From contig CANGTR010000004.1 in the NCBI GenBank assembly GCA_947456855.1, positions 1 to 64,000 of the forward strand: DNA of 64,000 nt, given 5' to 3'. The stretch's first letter is position 1. Every line of letters begins with the position of its first letter. A model generated the notes under the pieces. The model did no database searches and was not told where the DNA came from. It worked only from the letters and a program-made list of their open reading frames with translations. A program made the position numbers and the translations under genes. This DNA is from Sphingobacteriia bacterium (GTDB lineage Bacteria > Bacteroidota > Bacteroidia > Chitinophagales > Chitinophagaceae). Of the stretch, positions 1 through 9,653 are shown piece after piece.

Positions 1-281
1 AAGCCAGTTTATCAGACGGTTTATTGGATGTGGTGGTTGTTCAAAAAATGAATAAAGCAAAACTACCATTTGCCATTCTCAGGCAAATGAGGGGCAATAA
101 TAAATTACAAAAACTGGTGGACGACATGAGTACTAAAACCATTTTGTATTTTCAAACACCCAGTTTATCCATTAAAAACGAAAAATTGGCGCCCTTGCAC
201 ATTGATGGCGAACCAAGAGAAACAGCGGAGGCATTAGATATTCGGATTATCAAAGATGCATTTCTACTATTACAGCCCTAG
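1..281 (+). CDS. YegS/DGK-type lipid kinase, C-terminal fragment (5' end outside window)
   Basis: An open frame enters from base 3 and has no start in the window; the TTG at 24 used by the ORF track is internal. About 92 codons of the C-terminal beta-rich domain are present. The closing motif LHIDGEP is typical of the bacterial diacylglycerol/sphingosine kinase-like family (YegS, DgkB, BmrU), in which this domain packs on the nucleotide-binding domain. The catalytic GGDGT-type motif would lie upstream and cannot be checked, so the lipid substrate is unknown. The gene converges on the membrane patatin gene, with four bases between their stop codons; both probably act on membrane lipids. Confidence 0.75.
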   Translation, partial: ASLSDGLLDVVVVQKMNKAKLPFAILRQMRGNNKLQKLVDDMSTKTILYFQTPSLSIKNEKLAPLHIDGEPRETAEALDIRIIKDAFLLLQP

Positions 282-285
282 CATT

Positions 286-2511
286 TTATTGAGCTTGTAT
301 CTGTTTAAGCCGCTGGAAAGATGCTTGATTGATTGGATTAGACAATGCATTGGCAATATCTCTTTTTTCTGCAGCTGTTAAGTGAAAGCTTAAACTTGCA
401 GCAGCATCTTTTGAAGCAGGAACATATTGAAATGGAATTCGATAAAAATTAGGACCATAGGTTTTACTCAAATAATCCAATTGATCGTGTTGCGCATAAT
501 CCTGCATTTTATACCAGTTGTTTTGAAGAATTAAAAAGGGCTTTGTTAAAAATCCAATCAATGAATTACTCTCCAATGGTTTATCCCAATCACTCATACT
601 TCTGTCTCTAATTTGAATAACAATCACTTTTGAGGTATTCTCTTTGAGCCAATCTTTAAAAACTTCTATAAATCGCAAGGAAGACTCCTGGCCAAAATTA
701 TCCCTTAAGCCAGCATCCATAACATCTACAATAGGATTGGAGGGCAGCCATACATTGGGCAATACATAAGGGAATGTAGCATTCATTCTCAAGGCAGTAA
801 GCAAACTAATTCCTTGGCTATTTTGTTTTTTAAACAATGTATGAAAATCGATTGCATCAGGATCGAAAGATTCTATTTGTTGATTATTGGATATTGGCTT
901 CATTAAAAAACGAACAGGTCTTGTGGCAAGAATCATTTTTCTTCCATCTCTAGTAATCACCGAATTAAAAAATATTGCTGGCAACAAACCTTTTTGTTCT
1001 GCTTCTTCATAAGCCGAAATAGGTTTGTCTAAAACAGATGCTGTGTTCTCATTTAATTTTTGTTCAAAAGCATATCCCCTGTCTTTAATATATGCAAAGC
1101 CATTATAGTTAAATTTTTGTGCAGGGCTTAACAAGTCTCTGGTAAGAAAAGAAGAAAAAATCGGGCTCAATAAATCTTTGGTAATATTGGTAATGTATTG
1201 TTTGTCTTGCAAATTAATCTTGGCGCCCTTTAATTGTTGATATTGCAATTCTCTAAAATAAGCAGCCCCCAACATTCCGCCGGAAGCACCACTGATTAAT
1301 ATGGTTTGTTGCATTAATTGTCCATTTAATTGCTTGTTTAATTGTTGAAGTGTGTTCATGGTAAATGCCGCACTTCTTAAACCACCACCACTGGTATTGA
1401 TAATATACAGAACTGGTTTGGGAGAAGACTGTCTTGATTTCCAATTATTCAAAATGGTTAAATATGCTTGCTTGTCTTTTTGAATAAGCGAATCATTGGC
1501 CATTTCGTTAATGGATGCTCTACTATAAATGGGTCGATCTTTTTGATTAAGATAATTTATACCATATGCTTTGTTTCTTGGATCGATAATTTCTTTTTGA
1601 TACAAGATATTTGCAATAATATAAAGAAGCACAACTACTGGGATACTCCATGAACGCAAGAAAATAGAAAGTGCTCCTGCAAATGCAATTAAAATAGAAA
1701 AGAATAAAGTAATACTAGCTGCTGCAGGTAATTGAAACAATTGAGTATCAGAACTATATCCTACTAAAATTAAAAAAATAAATGCAAGCGTAATTGCTAA
1801 TACTGCTGCCACATGATGCCGATTAAATACAGCATCCAAAAATTCTTGACTATAATGCCTTACATCACGTGGTTTACGCAAACGAAATCCAGCACTTAAA
1901 AACCAGTCCACCCGCATTTCATACTTTTCTTTAGGAAGTATTGTAGTAAAGGCCACTCGCTGGTACTCCTTATGTTCATATTTAATTGTAGTAGATAATG
2001 TATAATAAATGGTTTTATCGGCGCTGAAAAAATAAACAAATGCAATCAATAAAGACAAAATCAAACCACCCATATAACCTAACGTCAACAAAAGAATTTC
2101 TTTGGTTGAAAACAATTCTTGCGAACTAGCATAATGAATTGCGTTGAGTAAATAAAAAACCAAGAAAGCCAACGGAATGATGGCATTATTGATACAATAT
2201 TTTAAAAAGGGCTGCGCGTTGGTTGCTAAAAATCGCATGTTTTTCCCATGCAAAATAAAAGTGGTGATATTCCAACTCATGATAAAAACACCAGAAGCAA
2301 ATCCCACAATAGAAGTACTTAAATAAGTTACTTCACCAAAGTATTCCGGAGCCAGAAACAGTGAATCTGCTCCAAAGGTTTTCATAAAATTTCCTGCAAC
2401 AGTTGCAAACAACAGATACCAGAATAACAGAAACACCTGGTATCTTCTGAAATGAATCAGAAAAAGTTGAATGGGTAAAGAAAACCAAATGCCAATCAAG
2501 TATTTCTTCAT
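286..2511 (-). CDS. membrane-anchored patatin-like phospholipase
   Basis: The N-terminal roughly 330 residues contain several hydrophobic segments, and the rest is a patatin-type hydrolase. Seen in order are the oxyanion motif SGGGLRS (near residue 370), the nucleophile elbow GASGG (near 408) and the dyad-aspartate motif DAGLRD (near 598). Patatins use a Ser-Asp dyad to cleave acyl chains from lipids, here probably at the inner membrane; the substrate is not known. The track starts at a GTG (2547), but I prefer the ATG at 2511 because MKKYLIGIWF begins directly with a membrane segment. It lies about 50 bases downstream of the heme A synthase gene on the same strand and may be cotranscribed. 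Confidence 0.85.
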   Translation of the reverse strand: MKKYLIGIWFSLPIQLFLIHFRRYQVFLLFWYLLFATVAGNFMKTFGADSLFLAPEYFGEVTYLSTSIVGFASGVFIMSWNITTFILHGKNMRFLATNAQPFLKYCINNAIIPLAFLVFYLLNAIHYASSQELFSTKEILLLTLGYMGGLILSLLIAFVYFFSADKTIYYTLSTTIKYEHKEYQRVAFTTILPKEKYEMRVDWFLSAGFRLRKPRDVRHYSQEFLDAVFNRHHVAAVLAITLAFIFLILVGYSSDTQLFQLPAAASITLFFSILIAFAGALSIFLRSWSIPVVVLLYIIANILYQKEIIDPRNKAYGINYLNQKDRPIYSRASINEMANDSLIQKDKQAYLTILNNWKSRQSSPKPVLYIINTSGGGLRSAAFTMNTLQQLNKQLNGQLMQQTILISGASGGMLGAAYFRELQYQQLKGAKINLQDKQYITNITKDLLSPIFSSFLTRDLLSPAQKFNYNGFAYIKDRGYAFEQKLNENTASVLDKPISAYEEAEQKGLLPAIFFNSVITRDGRKMILATRPVRFLMKPISNNQQIESFDPDAIDFHTLFKKQNSQGISLLTALRMNATFPYVLPNVWLPSNPIVDVMDAGLRDNFGQESSLRFIEVFKDWLKENTSKVIVIQIRDRSMSDWDKPLESNSLIGFLTKPFLILQNNWYKMQDYAQHDQLDYLSKTYGPNFYRIPFQYVPASKDAAASLSFHLTAAEKRDIANALSNPINQASFQRLKQIQAQ

Positions 2512-2560
2512 ACAACTAAGATGATTAAATACTTCATCTCGCTGCACTAAGTTACTTAAA

Positions 2561-3622
2561 TTATGCTGTTTCTTTTCTAATTACAAATAAGGTTAACACC
2601 AATGAAAGCAATAAAAGCATTCCAGTTAATTGGTGCAATTGAGCTGTCCATTCAAATAACCCCCAATTTCCTGGTATTATTCCTTTACTAAACAATACGG
2701 TTCCTATTCCAAGTGCAACTTGTATCAAAACAATAATCAATGGCCATTTTTTTACCCGATTGAAAAGGATTGATCCATTGATTTTATTCAAACTCAAAGT
2801 CCACAAGGCTATTAAAATGATTAACAGGTAAGCTATCCCACGATGGATGAAATGAATCAAAATGGTATTGTCAATAAAATTGAGGAAGAATGATTGATCC
2901 TTGAATAATTGATCAGGAACCCATGCTCCATTTATGGTGGGCCAGGTAGAAGCTACGCTTGCTGCTTTATGACCTGCCATTAATGCTCCATACAATAATT
3001 GCACTACCAATAAGCCCAATAATAAACAATTGATTTTAAGCGCTTTTGAATTTCGAACCAATTGCGCTTGCTTTATCAAACAACTCAAGGCAAACCAAAA
3101 TGTATAACTAAGTAAGCCCATTGCTAAAATAAAATGCAGCGCCAATCGGGTTGGTTTAACGTATACAGCATCACCTGATAAGCCACTGGCCACCATGATC
3201 CAACCTACTCCTCCTTGCAATGCTCCTAAAAGAAATAGCACTGCCAATGGTTTTACCATTTCTTTTTTAAAGGCTTTCTTCCATAAAAACCAAATAAAAC
3301 CAAATGCAAATACCAAACCAATTGTTCTAGCCCAAAGCCTGTGAAACCATTCCCAGAAAAAAATATATTGAAAATCTTTCAAGGAGAATTCAAAATTGAG
3401 CAACTGAAACTGTGGGGTTTGTTTGTATTTATCAAATTCAACCAACCAAGCTGCTTCATTCAATGGAGGCAGGGTTCCTGTAATTACATTCCATTCGGTT
3501 ATAGACAACCCACTTCCTGTTAAACGGGTGATTCCGCCTAGGGCAATTTGTACAACCGTCATCCCTACTCCTATCAATAACCAAATAGCAACTTGCTTAT
3601 CCGACCTTTTCAATTGATCCAT
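2561..3622 (-). CDS. ctaA: heme A synthase, COX15/CtaA family
   Basis: A polytopic membrane protein with about eight hydrophobic segments. GGITRLTGSGLSITEWN near the N-terminus and the histidine-bearing patches EWFHRLWAR, HFIHRG and HQLTG match COX15-type heme A synthases, whose histidines bind heme while the C8 methyl of heme O is oxidised to a formyl group. The product serves cytochrome aa3 oxidases, so aerobic respiration is implied. The track's TTG at 3643 sits at the transcription start predicted from the -7 box at 3647-3654, so the ATG at 3622 is taken. The cytochrome oxidase and heme O synthase genes are not in the window. Confidence 0.93.
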   Translation of the reverse strand: MDQLKRSDKQVAIWLLIGVGMTVVQIALGGITRLTGSGLSITEWNVITGTLPPLNEAAWLVEFDKYKQTPQFQLLNFEFSLKDFQYIFFWEWFHRLWARTIGLVFAFGFIWFLWKKAFKKEMVKPLAVLFLLGALQGGVGWIMVASGLSGDAVYVKPTRLALHFILAMGLLSYTFWFALSCLIKQAQLVRNSKALKINCLLLGLLVVQLLYGALMAGHKAASVASTWPTINGAWVPDQLFKDQSFFLNFIDNTILIHFIHRGIAYLLIILIALWTLSLNKINGSILFNRVKKWPLIIVLIQVALGIGTVLFSKGIIPGNWGLFEWTAQLHQLTGMLLLLSLVLTLFVIRKETA

Positions 3623-3646
3623 ATTTTTATATTTTCTGTTCAATTA

Positions 3647-3654
3647 CAAAGGTA
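3647..3654 (-). promoter_or_regulatory. -7 box TACCTTTG for heme A synthase
   Basis: Exact match to the Bacteroidota -7 consensus TAnnTTTG, 24 bases before the ATG at 3622. It overrides the TTG start proposed in the ORF track. No clear -33 TTG lies at the usual spacing. Confidence 0.5.
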
Positions 3655-3723
3655 TAACAACCAAAACGGTAGTTTTGATTAAATCAATTTGATACTATTG
3701 ATCCAATAACTGAATTTTACCCC

Positions 3724-4323
3724 ATGTTACCCTCTTTTTACCAGGATATGTTATTGGAAGCAGGTTGTGATGAAGCTGGAAGAGGTTGCTATGCCGGGCC
3801 AGTTTTTGCAGCTGCTGTTATTTTACCAAGGGATTTTAAACATCCTTTATTAAACGATAGTAAGCAAGTGGCAGAAAAACAACGATTGGTACTAAAAGAA
3901 GTGATTGAATCGAATGCAATTGCCTGGTCGGTTGCAAGTATTGAAGTAGAGGAGATTGATTCCATCAACATACTTAAAGCAAGTTTTAAAGCCATGCATA
4001 CAGCAATAGCGCAGTTAAAAGTTGATCCAGCATTTTTATTGATTGATGGAAACCGATTTATACCCTATAAAAAAATACCCCATTTATGTATTGTAAAAGG
4101 GGATGGAAAATATGCATCTATTGCTGCGGCAAGCATATTAGCTAAAACGCATAGAGATGCGTATATGGAAAAAATACACCACCAGTTCCCGCAATATGGT
4201 TGGAATAGAAATAAAGGGTATGGCACATTAGAACATCGAATTGGGATTGAAAAAAATGGACTATGTATTCACCACCGAAAAAGTTTTAATATAGTTCCAT
4301 CCCAAATGACTATTCCTTTTTAA
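3724..4323 (+). CDS. rnhB: ribonuclease HII
   Basis: Cleaves RNA in RNA-DNA hybrids and starts ribonucleotide excision by nicking 5' of single ribonucleotides in DNA. The catalytic carboxylates are visible: D16-E17 in CDEAGRG, an Asp in LLIDGNR and another in the [12 protein letters not shown] block. At 199 residues it has the normal family length. Its stop overlaps that of the convergent Sua5-type gene by four bases, so no terminator separates them. Confidence 0.95.
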   Translation: MLPSFYQDMLLEAGCDEAGRGCYAGPVFAAAVILPRDFKHPLLNDSKQVAEKQRLVLKEVIESNAIAWSVASIEVEEIDSINILKASFKAMHTAIAQLKVDPAFLLIDGNRFIPYKKIPHLCIVKGDGKYASIAAASILAKTHRDAYMEKIHHQFPQYGWNRNKGYGTLEHRIGIEKNGLCIHHRKSFNIVPSQMTIPF

Positions 4324-4931
4324 TCCATTTCCCAAATTCCTGCGCCCTGACGCACCAATTCATATGCTGGTTGGGTACAATCAATAATGGTAGATGGTAC
4401 TATACCTCCATTTCCTCCATCTACTACAATATCAACTAAGTTCTCAAATTTTTCGTGCATCAATTCAGGATCTGTATATTCCTCTACCATATCGCCAGGT
4501 AAGGATGCAGATAATATTGGACGACCCAATTGTTCTACAATTGTTCTGGCTATTAGGTTATTGGGGATTCTTAACCCAATGGTACTTTTTTTGCTTTGCA
4601 ATAATCGCGGCACTTCTTTACTAGCTGGAAGAATAAAAGTATATGGACCAGGCAAATGACTTTTTAATACCCGATACAAGGATGTATCAATTGGTTTACA
4701 GTATTTACTCAGATCACTTAAATCGTTACAAATAAAACTCAACTGTGCTTTATTAGGATCTACTTGTTTAATTCTTGCAATTCTTTCGATGGCTTTTGGT
4801 TGAAAAATATCGCATCCTAAGCCATAGATCGTATCCGTTGGATAAATAATAATTCCACCATCTTTTAAACAATCAATGATTGTTTTTATATGCCTTGGGT
4901 TGGGATTATCAGGATGCACATGCAATAACAT
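4320..4931 (-). CDS. threonylcarbamoyl-AMP synthase-like protein, Sua5/YciO/YrdC family
   Basis: A single YrdC-fold domain of about 203 residues. The N-terminal [12 protein letters not shown], the [12 protein letters not shown] stretch and LRIPNN match the Sua5/YrdC/YciO family. Family members make threonylcarbamoyl-AMP from Thr, bicarbonate and ATP for the t6A37 tRNA modification; YciO-type members are less well defined, so the symbol is left open. The track's longer start (5030) reads straight through a perfect terminator-like hairpin, so the ATG at 4931 is chosen. That hairpin ends only 16 bases upstream of the ATG and may control expression by attenuation. Confidence 0.85.
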   Translation of the reverse strand: MLLHVHPDNPNPRHIKTIIDCLKDGGIIIYPTDTIYGLGCDIFQPKAIERIARIKQVDPNKAQLSFICNDLSDLSKYCKPIDTSLYRVLKSHLPGPYTFILPASKEVPRLLQSKKSTIGLRIPNNLIARTIVEQLGRPILSASLPGDMVEEYTDPELMHEKFENLVDIVVDGGNGGIVPSTIIDCTQPAYELVRQGAGIWEMD

Positions 4932-4947
4932 ACATGAAGTTAAGCCT

Positions 4948-4976
4948 AAAAAACGAAGACGGCTAAAGCCGTCTTC
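4948..4976 (-). terminator. terminator-like hairpin in the sua5 leader (possible attenuator)
   Basis: On the minus strand a perfect 9-bp stem GAAGACGGC / GCCGTCTTC with loop TTTA is followed by G and six T. This is a textbook intrinsic terminator. No minus-strand gene lies between it and 5205, so it would end either a short untranslated leader of the Sua5-type gene or an unannotated small RNA. GACGGC-TAAA-GCCGTC could also be a dispersed intergenic palindrome. Confidence 0.6.
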
Positions 4977-5204
4977 TGTTTGTTTGTAACCCCTGGTTAA
5001 ATAATCATAATTACAATGAATAGTCACCATCCGCTGTAATTACAAGGTAAAAGTAGACAGCAGAAAAAAACCAAACAAGGTATTATACACTGATTTTTAA
5101 TAGGTTAATTAACGGCCAAAAAAAGGTAGCAATTCATTGGTTTTAAGGTTTTTTTAAGTTAAATTCGTTACAGAAAATTGCTCTTATAATTACAATTAAA
5201 CTGC

Positions 5205-5858
5205 ATGAAAAAGATTGTTTTAGTAGACGACCATGTCTTGCTAAGAAATGGTTTATGTAACATAATTAGTAGTTTCCCTGGATACAGCGTTTTATTCGAG
5301 GCAGATAATGGCAAAGATTTTATACGGCAACTACTTGCCAATAACCTTCCTGATATGGTATTATTAGATGTTTCTATGCCAGAAATGAATGGATACGAAA
5401 CAGCCAATTGGTTATTAAAAAATTATCCGGCCATTCCTGTTTTGGTGTTGAGCATGTTTAATGAAGAAAAATGCATTATCAAAATGCTTCAATTAGGAGT
5501 CAAAGGATATATTTTGAAAGATATTAAACCACTGGAACTACTTCATGCCCTGGATATGGTTTATGAGAAAGGAATGTATTTTAATGAATTATTGTATGAC
5601 AATTTAGTGCACACGATTAAAAATGGTGTTTGTGAACCCGAGGATCCTTATCAAAAATTAATCAATTTACCGGAACGTGAAAAGGAGTTCTTAAAATGGG
5701 CTTGCACCGAAAAAACATTAAAAGAAATTGCTGCAGAAATGTGTTTAAGCCCAAGAACAATAGATGGTTACAGAGATAATTTATTTGAGAAACTAAATGT
5801 AACCAGCCGTGTTGGCTTGGTATTATTTGCTTTAAGAACAGAAGTAGTAAAACTATGA
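5205..5858 (+). CDS. NarL/FixJ-type response regulator (REC + LuxR HTH)
   Basis: The N-terminal receiver domain has the acidic pair D8-D9, the phospho-acceptor D55 in LLDVSMPEMNG, and the Thr/Ser and Lys regions LSMF and GYILKDIKP. The C-terminal LuxR helix-turn-helix runs from about residue 150 (LPEREKEFLKWA ... LSPRTIDGYRDNLFEKL). Phosphorylation by a sensor kinase would trigger DNA binding, but no kinase gene lies in the window, so it is an orphan here. Its targets are unknown. The stop overlaps the korB stop of the opposite strand by six bases. The 273-base region upstream shows no ORF besides the sua5 leader hairpin. Confidence 0.92.
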   Translation: MKKIVLVDDHVLLRNGLCNIISSFPGYSVLFEADNGKDFIRQLLANNLPDMVLLDVSMPEMNGYETANWLLKNYPAIPVLVLSMFNEEKCIIKMLQLGVKGYILKDIKPLELLHALDMVYEKGMYFNELLYDNLVHTIKNGVCEPEDPYQKLINLPEREKEFLKWACTEKTLKEIAAEMCLSPRTIDGYRDNLFEKLNVTSRVGLVLFALRTEVVKL

Positions 5859-6893
5859 TTTGATTTCCCAAACCTCTCTACCGCGTAATAATTTATCTAG
5901 GTTTCCTTTGCCTTTGGTAACAATTGTTTCTTCAATTTGCATAGCCATTACATCTTCGTAACATGGACGATCGGTTTCAAAAAACACACCGAATGGTCTT
6001 GGGAAATGCCCTCCTTCTTTATTCGGGTTGTCGAACATTCTGGTTAAAACTTGGGCTTTATAAAAATCGCGCTCATCGTGAACCCATAAATCATCGGTAC
6101 TTGCGCCTTCTCCTAATTCAACTACAACAGGCTTAAATCCATCCAATTTAATGCCTTTGTTTTGGCTAGCGCCAAAGATCATTGGCTTACCATGTTCCAA
6201 GAACAATGTTTCTTCTGCCTTGGAGGATTTCTCTGTGAATATTTCGAAAGCACCATCATTAAAAATGTTGCAGTTCTGATAAATTTCTAAGAAAGAAGAT
6301 CCTTTGTGTCCGTTGGCTCGAGTAAGCATGTATTGCAAATGCTTGGGATCACGATCCATTGAACGTCCGATAAATGTGGCGTCTGCTCCCATGGCCAATG
6401 CCAATGGATTAAAAGGATGATCGATACTGCCAAAAGGCGTACTCTTGGTAACTTTATTCTCTTCAGATGTGGGAGAATATTGCCCTTTGGTTAAACCATA
6501 AATCTGGTTATTGAACAATAAAATATTTACATCAAAATTTCTTCTTAATAAATGTATGGTATGATTTCCGCCAATGCTTAGTCCGTCTCCATCACCTGTA
6601 ACAATCCAAACACTTAATTCGGGGCGAGATGCTTTTAGTCCACTGGCTACAGCTGTTGCACGTCCATGGATGCTATGCATTCCGTAAGTATTCATATAAT
6701 AAGGGAAACGACTGCTGCATCCAATGCCGCTAATGATTACAATGTTTTCTCTTGGCACACCAATTGTAGGCATTACTTTTTGTACCTGCGCTAAAATGGA
6801 ATAATCTCCACATCCAGGACACCAACGAACTTCTTGGTCAGTTGCAAAATCCTTAGATGTTAAAACGGGGCTAGCGATTGTTTCTGTACTCAT
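5853..6893 (-). CDS. korB: 2-oxoacid:ferredoxin oxidoreductase, beta subunit
   Basis: Thiamine-diphosphate subunit of a 2-oxoglutarate (2-oxoacid):ferredoxin oxidoreductase, which converts 2-oxoacid plus CoA to acyl-CoA and CO2 with reduced ferredoxin. Visible motifs are WCPGCGDY near residue 25, GIGCSSRFPYY, the TPP/Mg motif GDGDGLSIGGNH and NNQIYGLTKGQYSPTS. At 346 residues it is a full-length KorB. The alpha subunit korA, usually the adjacent upstream gene, is absent; an AhpD-like gene takes that place. A near-consensus -7 box (TTACTTTG) lies in the 85-base gap upstream, so it probably has its own promoter. Confidence 0.92.
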   Translation of the reverse strand: MSTETIASPVLTSKDFATDQEVRWCPGCGDYSILAQVQKVMPTIGVPRENIVIISGIGCSSRFPYYMNTYGMHSIHGRATAVASGLKASRPELSVWIVTGDGDGLSIGGNHTIHLLRRNFDVNILLFNNQIYGLTKGQYSPTSEENKVTKSTPFGSIDHPFNPLALAMGADATFIGRSMDRDPKHLQYMLTRANGHKGSSFLEIYQNCNIFNDGAFEIFTEKSSKAEETLFLEHGKPMIFGASQNKGIKLDGFKPVVVELGEGASTDDLWVHDERDFYKAQVLTRMFDNPNKEGGHFPRPFGVFFETDRPCYEDVMAMQIEETIVTKGKGNLDKLLRGREVWEIKS

Positions 6894-6978
6894 ATAAATA
6901 GATTATCCAACAAAGTAATAAAGTTACATATTCGGAAGGGAAAATACCAATTTTTCAATTTTGGGTACCAATAACTGC

Positions 6979-7326
6979 TTAATGCTTTGCATTAAGCTCC
7001 TCCCAATACTCGGCAGCCCTTCTGGTATGTGGTATTACAATGGTTCCACCTACAATATTGGCCACTGCAAATACTTCATACATTTCTTCGGTATTCACTC
7101 CTAATTCATGGCTTTTGCCTAAATGGTACTTGATACAATCATCGCAACGCAATACCATACTGGCTACCAAACCCAACAATTCCTTTGTTTTTTTATCCAG
7201 CGCTCCTTCATCATAAGTATTGGTATCTAGATTCCACAACCTTTTCATCACTAGGTTATTCTTGCTCAGAATCACTTCATTCATTCTTTCACGATAACTA
7301 TTGAATTCATTCACCATTTCGCTCAT
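6979..7326 (-). CDS. carboxymuconolactone decarboxylase / AhpD-like protein
   Basis: A compact 115-residue helical protein with the AhpD-type redox motif C61-x-x-C64 followed by H68 (LRCDDCIKYH). Family members with CxxC plus His act as alkylhydroperoxidase-type thiol reductases; the same fold without the cysteines is the decarboxylase. A thiol-redox role is therefore more likely than ring cleavage. It is transcribed toward korB, with 85 bases between them. An exact -7 box lies 17 bases upstream of the start. Confidence 0.85.
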   Translation of the reverse strand: MSEMVNEFNSYRERMNEVILSKNNLVMKRLWNLDTNTYDEGALDKKTKELLGLVASMVLRCDDCIKYHLGKSHELGVNTEEMYEVFAVANIVGGTIVIPHTRRAAEYWEELNAKH

Positions 7327-7343
7327 AAAAATATTTTAGACAA

Positions 7344-7351
7344 CAAAAATA
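7344..7351 (-). promoter_or_regulatory. -7 box TATTTTTG for the AhpD-like gene
   Basis: Exact TAnnTTTG on the minus strand, 17 bases before the ATG at 7326. No good -33 TTG was found. Confidence 0.45.
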
Positions 7352-7400
7352 CAGTGGCTGCATAGAATTATTTGTATTTTGTACGACTAAACTTGCAGAT

Positions 7401-9548
7401 ATGAAAAAATTGCTCTTTTTGTTGTTTATCCCATTTTGGGCGATTGGTCAAAACAAAACTGATTTAATCAAAATCACTGATATGCTTCAAATGAAGCAAA
7501 TGAGCGGCTTGAGTTTTAGCCCAGACGGAAGCAAGGCCGTTTTTGTGTTAAATAGTATTGAGCAAGAAGGAACTAGTAAATGGGAATTCAAATATACCAA
7601 TCAATTATACCTGGTTGCTACCGATGGTTCAAGTGCCCCGAAAGCCTTGACTACAAAGGAAAGTGCGGGACAGCCTTCATGGAGCCCCGATGGAAAACAA
7701 TTGGCATTTGTTAAAACGGCTGATGGCAAACCGCAGATCTTTTTATTGTCAATTGATGGTGGTGAGGTGGTGCAATTAACTAAATTTAAATATGGAGCAA
7801 GCAATCCTAAATGGAGCCCTGATGGAAAACAAATTGTGTTTGGTGTATCTGTTCCATTCAAAGATTTATTAAAAGATAGTGTACTCAATCCGGGCAAAAG
7901 CTTACCGAAATGGCCAATGGAAAAACCAGGATTTAATCAAAATGAATTTTTAAATGCATCTACAGCAAACCCAGATCCTGATGGAACATTAGAAGAAATC
8001 AGGGCTTATTTAGAGTTGAATGCAACCGATAAAAAAGCCAAGGTTTTTAATAAATTAAATTTTCAAGAAGAAACTACCACATCTCCTGAACTTTCATTCA
8101 GCCACGTATTTGTAACAGCAGTTCAACCTAATTCAATACCCGTAGCTATTACCAAAGGATTTTATCGTTTTGGAAACGCCGTATTTTCTGCTGATGGATC
8201 AACCATTGTTTTCACCGGAAGTATGAATGATACACAACATCCAGACCGTGTACAGGAAAGTCAAATATTTACTGCATCCAGCAATGGCGCTAATATGAAA
8301 ATGATTCTTGGAGCAAAAGGCAAAACCTATAATAGTCCTTCATTATCGCCCTCAGGAAAATGGCTGGCTTTTCAAATGGGTCTGACCAATACAGTTGATA
8401 TTCCATCTTTAGCTATTATGCCAATTAACGGAACATTGAGTGAGGCTACTATCCTTCCTTTCGACAGAAATAAAGGTGGATTGAATTGGAGTAATGATGA
8501 AAAATATATTTATTTCACTGCACAGAGTAATGGTGGAGCACCCATTTATAGGGTTGATGTAAAAACCAAAGCAGTAGAGCAACTTACAGAATCAACGGCA
8601 GGCATTAGTAGTTATGATTTATACAATAATCAATTGGTATATGTTAAAACAGAAGTAGCCAACCCTTTTGAATTATACAGTAGTGATGCTTCAGGAAAAA
8701 ATGCACAGCGCATTAGTAGTTTCAATTACAATTGGGTGAGCAAAAAACAATTGAGCTTACCAGAGAAAAAAACATTTAAAAACGAAAAAGGACAAACCGT
8801 AGAATATTGGGTGATGAAGCCTGCTAATTATGAAGCAGGGAAAAAATATCCTGCTATACTGGATATTCATGGTGGACCAACTGCCATGTGGGGACCTGGT
8901 GAAAGCTCTATGTGGCATGAGTTTCAGTACTATTGTGCAAAGGGTTATGTAGTAGTATATGGTAACCCAAGAGGTTCGGGTGGATATGGTACCGAATTTT
9001 TAAGAGCGAATATGAATGATTGGGGTAAAGGCCCAACATCGGATGTATTAACTTCTTTGAATTTAGCAGCTAAAGATGGTTTTATTGATACAACTAAACT
9101 CGCAGTAACTGGTGGATCATATGCAGGTTATTTAGTAGCTTGGATTGTAGGGCACGATCAGCGTTTTAAAGCAGCATGTGCGCAAAGAGGTGTATACGAT
9201 TTAGGCACTTTCTTTGGAGAAGGAAATGCTTGGCGATTAGTACCCAATTATTTTGGCGGCTATCCTTGGGAAGAAAAATCAAAAGCAATTATCGAAAGAG
9301 AATCTCCCATTAAATATGTAGCCAACATTCGTACCCCTTTAATTATTTTTCATGGAGAGAACGATTTAAGAACGGGTGTGATTCAAAGTGAAATGTTGTA
9401 CCGCAGTTTAAAAGTATTGGGAAGAACCGTTGAATATGTTCGCCATCCTGGCGCCACACATGAAATTACCCGTACAGGAAATAATCGCCAACGAATCGAT
9501 CAAATGCTCAGAACCATGGAGTTTTTTGAAAGGTTTATTAAGCACTAA
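7401..9548 (+). CDS. secreted S9 family peptidase (prolyl oligopeptidase/DPP-like)
   Basis: A signal peptide (MKKLLFLLFIPFWAIG) precedes a beta-propeller with repeated WSPDGKQ blades (about residues 25-430) and an alpha/beta-hydrolase domain. The catalytic triad is readable: S573 in GGSYAGY, D655 in GENDLRTG and H687 in GATHEITR. At 715 residues it matches periplasmic S9 peptidases of Bacteroidota (acylaminoacyl-peptidase or DPP-like), which release N-terminal di- or oligopeptides from peptides that fit inside the propeller. It is monocistronic, flanked by divergent and convergent minus-strand genes. Exact specificity cannot be read from the sequence. Confidence 0.93.
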   Translation: MKKLLFLLFIPFWAIGQNKTDLIKITDMLQMKQMSGLSFSPDGSKAVFVLNSIEQEGTSKWEFKYTNQLYLVATDGSSAPKALTTKESAGQPSWSPDGKQLAFVKTADGKPQIFLLSIDGGEVVQLTKFKYGASNPKWSPDGKQIVFGVSVPFKDLLKDSVLNPGKSLPKWPMEKPGFNQNEFLNASTANPDPDGTLEEIRAYLELNATDKKAKVFNKLNFQEETTTSPELSFSHVFVTAVQPNSIPVAITKGFYRFGNAVFSADGSTIVFTGSMNDTQHPDRVQESQIFTASSNGANMKMILGAKGKTYNSPSLSPSGKWLAFQMGLTNTVDIPSLAIMPINGTLSEATILPFDRNKGGLNWSNDEKYIYFTAQSNGGAPIYRVDVKTKAVEQLTESTAGISSYDLYNNQLVYVKTEVANPFELYSSDASGKNAQRISSFNYNWVSKKQLSLPEKKTFKNEKGQTVEYWVMKPANYEAGKKYPAILDIHGGPTAMWGPGESSMWHEFQYYCAKGYVVVYGNPRGSGGYGTEFLRANMNDWGKGPTSDVLTSLNLAAKDGFIDTTKLAVTGGSYAGYLVAWIVGHDQRFKAACAQRGVYDLGTFFGEGNAWRLVPNYFGGYPWEEKSKAIIERESPIKYVANIRTPLIIFHGENDLRTGVIQSEMLYRSLKVLGRTVEYVRHPGATHEITRTGNNRQRIDQMLRTMEFFERFIKH

Positions 9549-9653
9549 TAACGGCTTATTTGATGTGTAACGGATTGTTTGTGGCGGTAAATAACCGGTT
9601 GACCATTAATTGTTGCTGGTTGCCAATCCGGGCTTATTTTAATATGTAATCTA

